From CBDFLD01 sp965249005 (GTDB lineage Bacteria > Acidobacteriota > UBA6911): 64,000 nucleotides of DNA. The stretch spans positions 310,001 through 374,000 of the forward strand of contig CBDFLD010000016.1 in the NCBI GenBank assembly GCA_965249005.1, read 5' to 3'. Position 1 is the first letter of the stretch; each line of letters begins with the position of its first letter. The translations under genes and the position numbers were made by a program. A model generated the notes under the pieces. It ran no database searches and was not told where the DNA came from. It was given only the letters and a program-made list of their open reading frames with translations. Shown in pieces: positions 44,453-54,108 of the stretch.

Positions 44453-45779
44453 CATATTTTTGATTTGCAACGGCCAGGTTGAAGACCTGGGACAACCGAT
44501 CCGTCATGGACCGGGCGGTAAAGGGGGCGAACTTCTCCCAGCGGGTTGGCGGTGTATAGCTCGATGGAAGCTCCAGAACGTTGGCCAGGCGTCGGTAAAC
44601 TTCCTGGACCTGATCCGCGACAGGGCGCTCCGGCCCGAAGGTCTCCACAACGCCGGCTCGAGTATCCCGCAGGATCGGTACGACGCTGCTCTGCTCGTGA
44701 AACACGGCGACGATTGGCCGTTGAGCGAGAATGTACGGAAATATCTTCGAGGCCGTGTAGTGCGGCTCCTGAGACCCAACGATTAGCAGTGCGTGCGAAT
44801 CGATGAGGATTTGCAGCGCATCCAGGTAGGCAACTCGGCCGGGATGTTCATCGACATGCTTTTCGAGGCCGAGCTCTCTTGCGACGGGTAGCACTTGATA
44901 GAGTCCATTGGCGTTGGCTGCGTAGGTCGTTCCGATGAAATGAAGGCGCAAGCCCTCGAAAACCTGCGGCTTCCGACAAAGACCAAGACGCACCGCTTCG
45001 AATACCGTACGGAGGGCCGGGATCATATCGGCTCCCCCTCTGCCAACGTAGCTCACGTGCAGCAACCCGTCACCGGGCGAAAAAAAACGATTGGAGCGCG
45101 GGTTTTGGCGCAGGTATTGAAAGTCCGACGCTTCGCCGCCATATGGGATCTCGGTGGCATCGGATTCCTTGAGCCACCCATAGCGCGCGACGATTCCGTC
45201 GGTCGTACCCTTGGAGACTCCGATGATGTGCTGCACATTCTTCAGCACGTAGGGTTCCAAAACGCTCGATACATGATGTGAGAGGTTGCGCTTCCAGTGC
45301 CCCTTTTTTCGCGGTTGATTGCGATAGATCGTGCTCACCCAGGGATCAATGTAATCAATCACGTAAGGAATTCGAAAGCACTCATGCGCGAGGCGAGCAA
45401 TGACCGCGGGGATGAATGGCGGCACAGAGACGAAGACAAGATCCACCCGGATCTTGCGACACAAGCGCCACACCGCATACCAGTGGTTCCAGAAGCTTCG
45501 AATACCTATATCACTGAAACCCAGCTGTCTCGTCAATGGTACCGGCAGCGCACCCGTCCGGATCACCTGCATGCGTTTTGGCACCAACTCCAGGTTCTCG
45601 AGATCGGGCGAACCCTCGAGAAACTTCGTCTTGGTTGCAATGACAGTAGGCTCCCAACCGAACTCAGGGAGATGCCTGGCAAACAGTCGAATCCTCAAGG
45701 CCGGTGGCAGACTGCTCGGGGTGAAGTCCGGACCGACGATCAGGACTCGCTTGTTGCCGTTAGGTGTCGGACCGTTCAT
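44442..45779 (-). CDS. Glycosyltransferase, GT4-like (445 aa)
   Basis: The N-terminus KRVLIVGPDFTPSSLPPALR, then EFGWEPTVIATKTKFLEGS resembles the WbuB/ExpE-type GT-B enzymes. The donor half includes LLHVSYVGRGGADMIPALRT and EPHYTASKIFPYILAQRPIV. The classical E-x7-E motif is not obvious, the acidic residue being replaced by SKIFPY as in several members of this subgroup. ATG 45779 follows the Pro-rich MNGPTPNGNKR start; 45791 is a possible alternative. Confidence 0.88.
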   Translation of the reverse strand: MNGPTPNGNKRVLIVGPDFTPSSLPPALRIRLFARHLPEFGWEPTVIATKTKFLEGSPDLENLELVPKRMQVIRTGALPVPLTRQLGFSDIGIRSFWNHWYAVWRLCRKIRVDLVFVSVPPFIPAVIARLAHECFRIPYVIDYIDPWVSTIYRNQPRKKGHWKRNLSHHVSSVLEPYVLKNVQHIIGVSKGTTDGIVARYGWLKESDATEIPYGGEASDFQYLRQNPRSNRFFSPGDGLLHVSYVGRGGADMIPALRTVFEAVRLGLCRKPQVFEGLRLHFIGTTYAANANGLYQVLPVARELGLEKHVDEHPGRVAYLDALQILIDSHALLIVGSQEPHYTASKIFPYILAQRPIVAVFHEQSSVVPILRDTRAGVVETFGPERPVADQVQEVYRRLANVLELPSSYTPPTRWEKFAPFTARSMTDRLSQVFNLAVANQKYAHK

Positions 45780-45791
45780 ACCTTTACGCAC

Positions 45792-47006
45792 TCAGTTATC
45801 GAGGATCCTCAGGAGCTTGTCTTGTTCCCTGTCCCAGCAATAGGACTCGCGCGCGACCTTCCAGGATGCACGCTGAGCATCTCTCAGCAAGTCCGGGTTC
45901 TCGATGTAGTTCTGGAGGATCCGAGCCAACTCCTCGGGGCGGCCGGACGGATATAGGAAACCGACCGACGGAATCCGATTCAGGAGCTCACGCTGGCCCG
46001 GTGTGTCGGTTGCCGCAATCGCCAATCCGGCCATGAGATAATTGAATATTTTGTTGGAAATCGTCCTTCTGCAGTTCTCGTGATCCGACCGCTCCAGTGC
46101 CAGCCCGACATCATACCGGTCCATCGTCCTCATCAGTCTTTCCGGCGCAACGAGTGGAGCGAAATGGATTTGCGCTTGCACCCCCCGCTCGGCTACAAGC
46201 TTCATCAGACCGTCCCGGTAGCTGTCGCCGATGCGGCCGCGGAGATGGAGTTCGGCCTGCGATCCCAACTCCGCCATGGACTCGATGGCATCTTCGATTC
46301 CTCTTCCGGGTCCAATCGTTTGCCCGAACCAATGGACGCGTAGAGGCAGAGAGAGTGTCCGCTTCACTGGTTCCTGCAATCCGGCAGACAGCGAGATGGG
46401 GAATACGTTGTGAAGTACCACGGGGGAGCAGACGCCGTATCGGGAAACAAGAAAACTCGCAATGGCCTCCGATGGCACAGTAATGTAATCACACCGAGCC
46501 AGATATGTACTCTCGATGTGCTGTACGATCTTCGGTGGATTACTGTCAGCTTCGGTCAGGAGGTCTTCGCAATCAAAGCCGAGGCGCCCCCCCCATCGCT
46601 TTACTCCCGCCGCGGCGGCAGGAAGCGCACCCTGAGTGTGCGCAATGAACCAATCCGCCGGCTCCGATCCTGCAATGGAGCAAACGGCCTGCAAGCCTGG
46701 CATATAGGCCGATTCCGCCACCCAGGACCATCGAAGGCCGCGATCAAATCCCCACCTTGCTAGTTTTGTAGCCCCACCCATCCAGAGCCAGCGCCAAGCA
46801 TGAATTCCGTTTCTTCTCACATCAACCACCTGAAGCCGCCATTTTCTCCCACTCATCAAAGCAAGATCGAATTGAGTCAACTCAGGATCGCATTGCCGGG
46901 ACACGACGCGAACATCATGGCCTCTCGCGGAAAGTAGATCGGCTTCCCGGAGGGTCCTCGGCTGAAACGAAACGTGGTGCGGCGTAATAAGACAAATGCG
47001 TGCCAC
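45792..47006 (-). CDS. Glycosyltransferase, GT4-like (404 aa)
   Basis: A GT-B enzyme with N-terminal ARICLITPHHVSFQPRTLRE, AHTQGALPAAAAGVKRWGGR, and in the donor domain LRVHWFGQTIGPGRGIEDAI and TISNKIFNYLMAGLAIAATD. It is the first glycosyltransferase gene after the flippase and one methyltransferase in the transcription direction. Specificity unknown. Confidence 0.9.
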   Translation of the reverse strand: MARICLITPHHVSFQPRTLREADLLSARGHDVRVVSRQCDPELTQFDLALMSGRKWRLQVVDVRRNGIHAWRWLWMGGATKLARWGFDRGLRWSWVAESAYMPGLQAVCSIAGSEPADWFIAHTQGALPAAAAGVKRWGGRLGFDCEDLLTEADSNPPKIVQHIESTYLARCDYITVPSEAIASFLVSRYGVCSPVVLHNVFPISLSAGLQEPVKRTLSLPLRVHWFGQTIGPGRGIEDAIESMAELGSQAELHLRGRIGDSYRDGLMKLVAERGVQAQIHFAPLVAPERLMRTMDRYDVGLALERSDHENCRRTISNKIFNYLMAGLAIAATDTPGQRELLNRIPSVGFLYPSGRPEELARILQNYIENPDLLRDAQRASWKVARESYCWDREQDKLLRILDN

Positions 47007-47021
47007 TTTGGACCTCTCGCA

Positions 47022-47885
47022 TCACCGAGTCTTTCTCAACCAAAGACTCTGGGCCATTCTTCCTCGCAAGTGCGGAAAATACTCGGCAAACGTCGGCTTG
47101 GTTCGCTGGAGATAATGACCGGCCCACAGCACCTCAAAATCGTTTGTCGACATGAGAAGGCATTGAACGATGTATTGTTCGGTGTAGCCGGATTTCTCTC
47201 CCATTACCCATTTCTTGGGATAGTCATAGGGGAGAAAAATGTCGTGGATGTGAATCAGCACACCGGGGGCTAGTTGAGGAATGATATTCAGGAAAAGAAA
47301 GACAACGTCGCTGCCGGTCTTGATTTGGTGGCTCGAGTCGATGAAAAGGATGTCATTTGCTTGCAGACTGGTGAGTAGCGCCTTCGACTGTACCGTCTCA
47401 ACTCGCTGACTGTAGAATTCGTCCACCAATGGCTTCACATCGTTCCGAGGACTCGGGTCCACCGAAACCAATCGCGTATCCAAGTTTCCATCCAAGATAG
47501 CAAGGCGGGAGACCTTGGTGCTGTTTCCACTCCCGATTTCAACGATGGTACGGGGTCGATGCTCTCTAACAACGGTGTAGAGGATTTCCGCATCAGGGCT
47601 CGTGAACCACACCTGATCGAAACCGTAGGACACCGGGTTGGCAGTCGGCTCTTGTAAATCTTGAAAACGGTCCCGGTACTTTCCGAGAGCCGCAAAAAGG
47701 CAACTGGAACACGCCTGGCTCAGCGGTGGCGGAATCTCAAACTGAGGTTGGTCGAATTGACCCTGCTGATCCAGCAGCGCGAGTCGATTGTCTTCGATTC
47801 TGTCGACGGTCAATGTATCGATCCGAAGATTCAGATGCTTGAGCCAGCAGTTAACATATCGCTTCGCAGCAGTCGTGATCGCCAT
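47022..47885 (-). CDS. Class I SAM-dependent methyltransferase, Methyltransf_24 type (287 aa)
   Basis: Motif I is TIVEIGSGNSTKVSRLAILD; then TRLVSVDPSPRNDVKPLVD and ANDILFIDSSHQIKTGSDVV, a layout like that of O-methyltransferases of the cephalosporin-hydroxylase group. ATG 47885 (MAITTAAKRY) lies almost at the stop of the flippase gene. Acts presumably on a sugar of the repeat unit. Confidence 0.87.
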   Translation of the reverse strand: MAITTAAKRYVNCWLKHLNLRIDTLTVDRIEDNRLALLDQQGQFDQPQFEIPPPLSQACSSCLFAALGKYRDRFQDLQEPTANPVSYGFDQVWFTSPDAEILYTVVREHRPRTIVEIGSGNSTKVSRLAILDGNLDTRLVSVDPSPRNDVKPLVDEFYSQRVETVQSKALLTSLQANDILFIDSSHQIKTGSDVVFLFLNIIPQLAPGVLIHIHDIFLPYDYPKKWVMGEKSGYTEQYIVQCLLMSTNDFEVLWAGHYLQRTKPTFAEYFPHLRGRMAQSLWLRKTR

Positions 47886-47886
47886 G

Positions 47887-49362
47887 CTACCTCGCAAGAA
47901 CCAAAAGACGTGAGAGGTGTTGCCCGCCCGGTACCCAGCGGACCAATTCTGACAAGAGCGACGAGAACAGCAAGCGAAGGACGATGCAGTAGATCACCGT
48001 AAAAGTTAGTCCATAGACGGCTGCGATCGCAAAACTATGCAGATCAAGATCCCACCCGGAGCGCGCGCCCTCGCACATGACCCAGGAACCCAAGGCGGCG
48101 GCAACAGGGGGGATCAGACTGTTGAATATGACCCTGGGGGCAATGGAACGATTACGGCTCAGCCCATACAAGAGATACAGGTACCCAAATCCCTGCACCA
48201 CCGTAAGCCCGATAAAGTACGCCGGAATGTTCAAGGGCAAGAACCAGTATAGCGACGCCGACGTTCCCAACAGAAGAAAGACGTCCACTTGGAGACATTG
48301 CTTCTGCTGCTGATTCGCCAGTGCCAGCATATAGACCCCGTGGTAGAGAGCCCAGGAGACCCCAGCGATGAACGCCCAGGGAAGAAGCGGCACGGCGTCC
48401 AGCCAGTTATCACCGTAGATGAGCAAGACCAGCGGCTCTGCGAGAATTGCACATACGACCGCAAGCGGGATCACTATCCAGGAAACGCTACTGAGCACGA
48501 GTCGACAGGCTCGTTCGTACGATGGTGTCTTCGGTTCGATGCGGGTAAGGACGGGATAAAGTGATTGCAACAGTAGGAAAGCAAACTTGAAGCAAACGAT
48601 TTGAGCCAAACCCACGGCCCTCCCGAATATCCCAAAACCCGCAAAGCCGTATATTCGTACGAACACCGCACTCTCCAGAAGAGGCCGCCCGTACGTCGCG
48701 ATCTCACTCAGGATCCGAGTGCGTCCGAACCGTAGTGCTGGTCCGTAATTCTTCGAGCTCCATTTCCAGTTTGGTTTCCACTTTTTCACGAAAAACAGAT
48801 CGTAGACGAACGGCAACGGGACGAGCATCCCCGGAAGGATGAGTGCATAAACGCCCAGCCCGTTGGCGGCCATCAGGACCGCTACCGAGGCATTCAACAC
48901 CAGGCCTATCGCTTGCAAGGAACGCAGACGGCCCCAGTTCAAGTTTTTCTCCAGCATCTTTACTCTAAACTCGCTGGGCCAGTGAAAAAGGAATATGGGA
49001 GACATGACGTGCAGAAAGAAGGCGATTCCACCGTAGGTTTCGTTCGACCACAGCAGTATGGCCGCCACATTGGTAATGACGAACATCCCCAGATGAATCA
49101 CGCCCCCCGCGGTAAAATGATCCTGATAGTGGACATCTTTTGTTCCTCGAATCTGCAAGGTATGGGCAACAAAGCTACGAAAGGAAAAAACGTAGAGAAA
49201 GCCAATGATCCCATTCACGAGTCCATATTGGCCGTAGACATCCGGCGAGAGGTACCTCACCAGAATCAGCGTAACCCCGAACTGGAGTACATCACGGAAC
49301 ATACTGAAGCTGGTATTCCACAACACGCCGCGCTGAGCTTGCTGAGCCAATGTGCGCATCAA
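47887..49362 (-). CDS. Wzx-type oligosaccharide flippase (491 aa)
   Basis: A polytopic membrane protein with about 12-14 helices of the MATE/polysaccharide_synt family: GVLWNTSFSMFRDVLQFGVT at the start and YLSPDVYGQYGLVNGIIGFL, both typical of this group. It moves the lipid-linked repeat unit from the inner to the outer face of the inner membrane. It stands between the Wza-type exporter gene (upstream) and the glycosyltransferase genes. Confidence 0.92.
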   Translation of the reverse strand: MMRTLAQQAQRGVLWNTSFSMFRDVLQFGVTLILVRYLSPDVYGQYGLVNGIIGFLYVFSFRSFVAHTLQIRGTKDVHYQDHFTAGGVIHLGMFVITNVAAILLWSNETYGGIAFFLHVMSPIFLFHWPSEFRVKMLEKNLNWGRLRSLQAIGLVLNASVAVLMAANGLGVYALILPGMLVPLPFVYDLFFVKKWKPNWKWSSKNYGPALRFGRTRILSEIATYGRPLLESAVFVRIYGFAGFGIFGRAVGLAQIVCFKFAFLLLQSLYPVLTRIEPKTPSYERACRLVLSSVSWIVIPLAVVCAILAEPLVLLIYGDNWLDAVPLLPWAFIAGVSWALYHGVYMLALANQQQKQCLQVDVFLLLGTSASLYWFLPLNIPAYFIGLTVVQGFGYLYLLYGLSRNRSIAPRVIFNSLIPPVAAALGSWVMCEGARSGWDLDLHSFAIAAVYGLTFTVIYCIVLRLLFSSLLSELVRWVPGGQHLSRLLVLAR

Positions 49363-49470
49363 CTTCCCTGAGGAGAATCAAGAAGCGAAGTCGGAGTAAT
49401 GTCGCCGGGGCTGAATCCGACTACCAGACCCGGTAAAAAAGCAACAGCAGTCCTGCTTGACCGCGGAGCC

Positions 49471-50574
49471 CTATTGGGCCCCGATGATGAGTAAGCTTGT
49501 AAAGATCCCGGAGATACCGTTGAGCAGGTTCTTGCCGATTCTCTTGGTCGTCGACCCGGGAACGATGATCACATCGTTTCGCGCCAGCTCGACGTCGTTG
49601 GCCTTTCCCTTCATCACGTCGTTCACGTTGACGGCAATCTGAGTGGCGGATGATCCGTCCGGTTCGCGACGCATGATGGTGGTTTTGTTGGCGGAGGCAG
49701 TGTCGAGCATTCCACCAGCTGTGGCCAAAGCCTTGGAAAGCGTGATCCGTTCGTTCCTCCGGATTTGAAACGCTCCCGACTTCTGCACATCTCCCAGGAC
49801 GTAGTAGTAATGTCCCTCACGCTCGGGGACGGTGATGACGTCCCTGGAGTATATCGGAATGTTCAATCGATGGTTCCCGACCACGAGCAGGTCCTCCAGA
49901 TCGACCTCGATGGTTTCCGAGTACCCATTTGGTTCAGAAGAGACCGGGATTCCTGCAGCCTTGCCATCGTCCGGCTCATCTTCACCTGAAGGAACTCTGT
50001 GAATGTACACCCTGGAGTAATCTGCGTCCTTTTCCAGTCCCCCGGCTAGCGATATCGCATCCACCAGACTCATTTGGCGTGTCAGCTGGTAAGTGCCGGG
50101 CCTCTGGACGGAACCCAGCACATTGAAGAACTGGCTCTTGTATTCCGTTACCTTCACCGTTACCTGGGGATCATTCAGTATGGAAGCCTCGAGCAGTGTG
50201 GCGATCTTGACCTCCGCATCCCGTGCCGCCAGACCTAGCAGCTGCACTTCATCGATAAAAGGGAGCAAAATCCGGCCCTTTGAATCCAGCGACAGGCTTT
50301 TTTGATTCAGTTCTGGAATCCCGAACACACTCACTTCGACAACATCGCCCGGTCCCAGCAAGTAATCCTGGGAGTGGCGCGATAGCAAAGCCAGTCTCTT
50401 GTTGAGGGACTCGCTATCGGGTTCCGAGGTTGCGTTTACGGCCTGTTGGCTGAGAAGTTGCTCGATGGAAAGAGGCACATGCTTCCGAGCCGTTTCATCT
50501 TCTGACAGATTCTGTGCCTTTACACTGCATGGGATCAGAAACAAAGCAAACATCAGCACCAATGAGTTTTTCAT
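49471..50574 (-). CDS. Wza-type polysaccharide export outer-membrane protein (367 aa)
   Basis: A signal peptide (residues 1-21, LVLMFALFLIPCSVKAQ) is followed by a Poly_export domain (DYLLGPGDVVEVSVFGIPEL) and SLBB-type repeats (FFNVLGSVQRPGTYQLTRQM and YYVLGDVQKSGAFQIRRNER). There is no clear lipobox. It forms the exit channel for the polymer. It precedes the flippase and follows the Wzc gene, the order expected for a Wzx/Wzy pathway. Confidence 0.93.
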   Translation of the reverse strand: MKNSLVLMFALFLIPCSVKAQNLSEDETARKHVPLSIEQLLSQQAVNATSEPDSESLNKRLALLSRHSQDYLLGPGDVVEVSVFGIPELNQKSLSLDSKGRILLPFIDEVQLLGLAARDAEVKIATLLEASILNDPQVTVKVTEYKSQFFNVLGSVQRPGTYQLTRQMSLVDAISLAGGLEKDADYSRVYIHRVPSGEDEPDDGKAAGIPVSSEPNGYSETIEVDLEDLLVVGNHRLNIPIYSRDVITVPEREGHYYYVLGDVQKSGAFQIRRNERITLSKALATAGGMLDTASANKTTIMRREPDGSSATQIAVNVNDVMKGKANDVELARNDVIIVPGSTTKRIGKNLLNGISGIFTSLLIIGAQ

Positions 50575-50607
50575 AATACCTTCCTCAAGACTTCTTTCCC
50601 TTCACCG

Positions 50608-53034
50608 TTACACGGCGTCCTGAGAATCATGTTGGCCATCCGGGCGCACACCATACCCATATCCGTAGCCATACTTTTTCCCGTAGCCGTAGTAGTAGTA
50701 CTTCGAATAGTAGTAGTAATCCGCCGAGTGAACGTTGACGTCGTTCAGGAGTACGCCGATGATGTGGGCATGGACATCCTGGAGGAGTCGCTTCGTTCGC
50801 TGCACGGCTTCCTTGGGAGTCTCCCCTCCCTTTACGACCAGGATGACACCGTCTGATTTCGTCGCCAAAATCCGGGCGTCCGTTACCGACAGAATCGGTG
50901 GGGAATCGATCACGATGTGGTCAAAATACTCTTCCAGCAACACGATCCCCTGCTCCATTCGATGAGAGCCGGCCAGTTCGGCCGGGTTCGGAGGAATCCG
51001 GCCCGTAGTCACTGCAAAAAGGTTCGGGATATCTGTTTCCTGGATCAGGGAAGACAAGTCTGTATTCCCAGAAAGATAACTGCTCATTCCGATGTTGTTT
51101 TCGAGGTTCAGGGCTCGATGCAAACGGGGGTTCCTCATGTCGAGGTCGAGAAGTATGACCTTGTCACCCGTCTGAGCCAGGGTGATCGCAATGTTGATCG
51201 CGGTGGTCGTCTTCCCTTCGCCCATTTGGCTAGAGGTTACGAGCAACGACTTGGGTGGTCGCCCCTTCCCGGAGGAAAGCAGTATTGAAGTCCTCAAGTT
51301 CCGATACGCTTCGGAAATCAACGACTTGGTGTCATTGTACGTGATGAGCTCGACCGAGGTCGGCCGACCCGGGACTTTCTCCTTGTTGTCTTCCGCGGCG
51401 TCGCCCTTCGTGCTGTCCGTCAGTAGTTTTTTCTGAGCAGGAGTCATGAAGGAGCTCAGGGCCGGAATCACCCCCAAAGAAGGTAACTTGATGTGACGGT
51501 CCACATCTTCCGGAGTCTTGACGCTACTATCCAAGTACTCGAGAAAGAAGGCTAGGGCCACGCCAATCAAGACACCAAAAACAAGCGCTATCATCAAATT
51601 GCGCGCCTTGTTCGGCTTGATCGCCCCACCCGGTGCTTCAGCCTCGTCCAATACGTGGATATTATTCGATCTCAAACCGGCAGAAACGGTTGCCTCTTCT
51701 ACCCGTTGGACCAAACCATCGTGTATCTCCTTGACAGTATCGGCTTCTCTCTTGAGTATCCCGTATTGGATGGAGCTCTGATTGATCTTGTTGGTCTCTG
51801 TTTTCTGCGCCTGCAAGGAGCGCTTCAGAAGCCCCTCCCGGTTGAGGGCAGTTCGATAAGCGGTCCCTATCTCCTGGATCGCCTTCTGTGACTCCTCCCT
51901 CAGTTGCTGCTCGGCCTCGGCGAGCTGAGACGCGACCTTCGCCAATTCCGGATAGTTGCCCTTGAAGACTGCCGACAACCGAGCTTTCTCCTGTCTGAGA
52001 TCTTGCACCTTCAGCTCGGCGTTTCTCATTTCTCCGGTGCGCAGAACATCAGGGAATTGCTCGGGCGTGGAGTCCTTTACAATCTGCCAGATCGATTCTC
52101 TTTGAATTCGATCAGACTGTGCTGCGGTCAACGCGGCGTTCAAGTCTGAAAGCTTCTGCTGGCTGACGTTCTCTTCACCGCCGATATTGTAGATGTCATT
52201 TTCCTTACTGAATCGCAGCAGTTCTTGCTCCGCTTCCTCGACTTTGCTCCGCAACGTTTCAATCTGGTCTTGGAGGAAGTCCTTGCTTTGGTTCGTGGAC
52301 TCCAACTTGGTTTCGAAGTTCATCTCAATGTACTCGCCCGCCAAGGTATTCACTACCTCGGCGCCAAGTTGTGGGTCGTGATGCTCGAAACTGAGGTCGA
52401 CGAGTCGGGTGTTCTTGACCGGGGCCACCGTTAGGTTGGCGACGAGGTATCCGGCCAAGCGAGAGTATTTCGAGGCATCCCGATCATCGCCCCGTTCCCC
52501 CCCGTCTTCCTGCAATTCGCCCAGCAAAGGAACCTGAGCCCCCATGCCGCGCACCCAGCTCAACACTCTACTCGTTACGGTCGGATCCTCCGTCAACAAG
52601 AAGCGAGGGTCTTCCTCCAGGTTCATGGCAACGATAACCCTATCTGCGAGAGTCTGCGACTCGAGGATCTTGAATTGAGTCTGCAAGTACTCTTGGCTCT
52701 TGGCATAGACGGAGTATGGGTCGTAGGTATTCTGAAAAGGCAGGACATTCGATTGCTCGGCGTCTATTTGCAACCTCAGGGTCGCCTGGTAGATGGGAGT
52801 GGCTTTCCACGACGAGATGACCGACAAGCACGTCGCGGTGAAAACGATGGCCAACACAGTCCAACGACGCTTCAAAAGCACACGCCAGTAATCGAGGATA
52901 TGGATCCGATCGTCCTCTTCCTGTTCGATTTGTTCGTAAAGGTTCGGAGCGTGAGACTGGTACTGGACCTCAGGAAGCTGCGATAGCTCGCTTGACCGGA
53001 CTAGCTTGTTCGGCTCAATGTTGTTCTTGTCCAT
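50608..53034 (-). CDS. Wzc-like polysaccharide co-polymerase with C-terminal tyrosine autokinase (808 aa)
   Basis: The N-terminal Wzz domain starts after a membrane helix (RRWTVLAIVFTATCLSVISS, about residues 52-71), a long coiled coil fills the periplasmic middle, and a second helix (NLMIALVFGVLIGVALAFFL) leads to the cytoplasmic BY-kinase. Kinase motifs are TSSQMGEGKTTTAINIA (Walker A), VILLDLDMRNPR (A') and HIVIDSPPI (B). The C-terminus is a tyrosine cluster (about 15 Tyr in the last 40 residues), the autophosphorylation tail. It controls chain length and export. It is the first gene of the minus-strand locus. Confidence 0.95.
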   Translation of the reverse strand: MDKNNIEPNKLVRSSELSQLPEVQYQSHAPNLYEQIEQEEDDRIHILDYWRVLLKRRWTVLAIVFTATCLSVISSWKATPIYQATLRLQIDAEQSNVLPFQNTYDPYSVYAKSQEYLQTQFKILESQTLADRVIVAMNLEEDPRFLLTEDPTVTSRVLSWVRGMGAQVPLLGELQEDGGERGDDRDASKYSRLAGYLVANLTVAPVKNTRLVDLSFEHHDPQLGAEVVNTLAGEYIEMNFETKLESTNQSKDFLQDQIETLRSKVEEAEQELLRFSKENDIYNIGGEENVSQQKLSDLNAALTAAQSDRIQRESIWQIVKDSTPEQFPDVLRTGEMRNAELKVQDLRQEKARLSAVFKGNYPELAKVASQLAEAEQQLREESQKAIQEIGTAYRTALNREGLLKRSLQAQKTETNKINQSSIQYGILKREADTVKEIHDGLVQRVEEATVSAGLRSNNIHVLDEAEAPGGAIKPNKARNLMIALVFGVLIGVALAFFLEYLDSSVKTPEDVDRHIKLPSLGVIPALSSFMTPAQKKLLTDSTKGDAAEDNKEKVPGRPTSVELITYNDTKSLISEAYRNLRTSILLSSGKGRPPKSLLVTSSQMGEGKTTTAINIAITLAQTGDKVILLDLDMRNPRLHRALNLENNIGMSSYLSGNTDLSSLIQETDIPNLFAVTTGRIPPNPAELAGSHRMEQGIVLLEEYFDHIVIDSPPILSVTDARILATKSDGVILVVKGGETPKEAVQRTKRLLQDVHAHIIGVLLNDVNVHSADYYYYSKYYYYGYGKKYGYGYGYGVRPDGQHDSQDAV

Positions 53035-53401
53035 TGTTTCTCATTAGGTTGAGGAAGCTCTGCGAACCGGCTACCTGGATCGGGAACCGACGCGGTGAAA
53101 AAGAATCGGCAAGTTGGGCCGGACCCCGATTGATCCAGTTCCCAGCAGTTGTTATCGGCAGCAAGATGGATCCTTACAGGTTTCTTCTCATCATTTCTGG
53201 GGCGATCCGTCACGCGCGTCCTCGAGGGTTCCTTCCGCAAGCCCCGCATCACCGCAGAATTTTTGTACGAGAAAGCTACCCGTTCATTCTCTAAATAAAA
53301 GAGAAAAAAGGATATCGTCACACTTCCGTCCAGCCTCGAACAGTTCCGAATCTGCCGAGCACCGTCAAGGACACTCATCACAATATGAATAAAATGAATT
53401 C
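53035..53401. other. Upstream region of the exopolysaccharide operon
   Basis: This stretch of about 370 bases between the Wzc gene start and the IS200-type element holds no convincing gene. The promoter of the long minus-strand operon should be here. I cannot assign -35/-10 boxes with confidence; an A/T-rich stretch with the small inverted repeat TCTCT...AGAGA lies at 53288-53306. Confidence 0.4.
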
Positions 53402-53986
53402 TAGTGAATTACCCTCGCCTGAAGGCGAGGGCTTCGGTCGTCGGCTGAAGCCGACTAAAGGCCTCGCCTCATAGAATGGCCTATTCCGTTATCTTAAAGT
53501 CCCGGTCCTCCTGGGGCTCGACACCTTGTTGCTCAATGTACTGCTTGATCACTTCGTCCGTCACATTTCCTGTCGTACACACAAAGTACCCTCGTGCCCA
53601 CAGGTGCCGGCCCCAGAACTCCCTTTGCACCGACCTATATTCCCTCATTAGATGGTGACTGCTCTTCCCCTTCACGGCCTGCATGATTCGGCTCGGCGAC
53701 ACCTGCGGCGGCATGCTCAACATCAAGTGCACATGATCTGGACTCACATTCCCTTTCACAATCACCACATCCTCAGATGCACAGATCTCTCGGATCAGCT
53801 CTCTTGTCCTTCTGGCTATGTCCCCCTTCAGGACCGGCTTGCGGTACTTCGTGATAAACACAAAGTGATATTGCAGCTCATAGACTGTGTGCGATCCTTT
53901 CCGGTATCTCGGCATGCATCATTGTACCGCAAGCCTCCTAAAGGCTTCGCCTGAAGGCGAGGGATTTCACCCATCCCCGAGTGGGA
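53402..53986 (-). mobile_element. IS200/IS605-type element with hairpin ends
   Basis: The single gene is TnpA-like and the ends carry hairpins instead of inverted repeats: CCCTCGCC TGAA GGCGAGGG at 53412-53431, GTCGGC TGAA GCCGAC at 53440-53455, and a related CGCC TGAA GGCG hairpin at about 53948-53959. Exact ends cannot be set from one copy. It separates the exopolysaccharide locus from the lasso operon. Confidence 0.75.
53481..53915 (-). CDS. tnpA: IS200/IS605-family transposase TnpA (Y1, 144 aa)
   Basis: A small HUH-type single-strand transposase. The HUH motif is in SPDHVHLMLSMPP and the catalytic Tyr in TDEVIKQYIEQQG. The start MPRYRKGSHTVYELQYHFVF is the family's usual beginning. Its length of 144 is typical. 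It recognises the subterminal hairpins listed for this element. Confidence 0.95.
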   Translation of the reverse strand: MPRYRKGSHTVYELQYHFVFITKYRKPVLKGDIARRTRELIREICASEDVVIVKGNVSPDHVHLMLSMPPQVSPSRIMQAVKGKSSHHLMREYRSVQREFWGRHLWARGYFVCTTGNVTDEVIKQYIEQQGVEPQEDRDFKITE

Positions 53987-54049
53987 CATTAAAAATATGT
54001 TATCTATGTTTTAATCCTGCAAGCATTCTGGTCCGATTCTTGTTCATAG

Positions 54050-54065
54050 ACCCGTAAAGGCGGGT
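54050..54065. repeat. Short hairpin ACCCG / CGGGT upstream of the PEGA-like gene
   Basis: A 5-bp stem with a six-base loop stands about 45 bases ahead of the ATG at 54109. It may be part of an RNA leader. I could not match it to a known riboswitch consensus. Confidence 0.2.
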
Positions 54066-54108
54066 TACCGAGCGGCCTGCTGGCCCACAGTATCCTGCGC
54101 AAGTCGTC

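Noticed and set aside
53402..53986. A CRISPR-like or REP array suggested by repeated CGCCTGAAGGCG hairpins
   Set aside because: Only two or three hairpins occur and they flank a TnpA gene, which fits IS200/IS605 ends. No regular spacers exist.
54000..54108. Possible cyclic-di-GMP or other riboswitch ahead of the PEGA-like gene
   Set aside because: Apart from one small hairpin, the sequence lacks the conserved aptamer bases that I could recognise.
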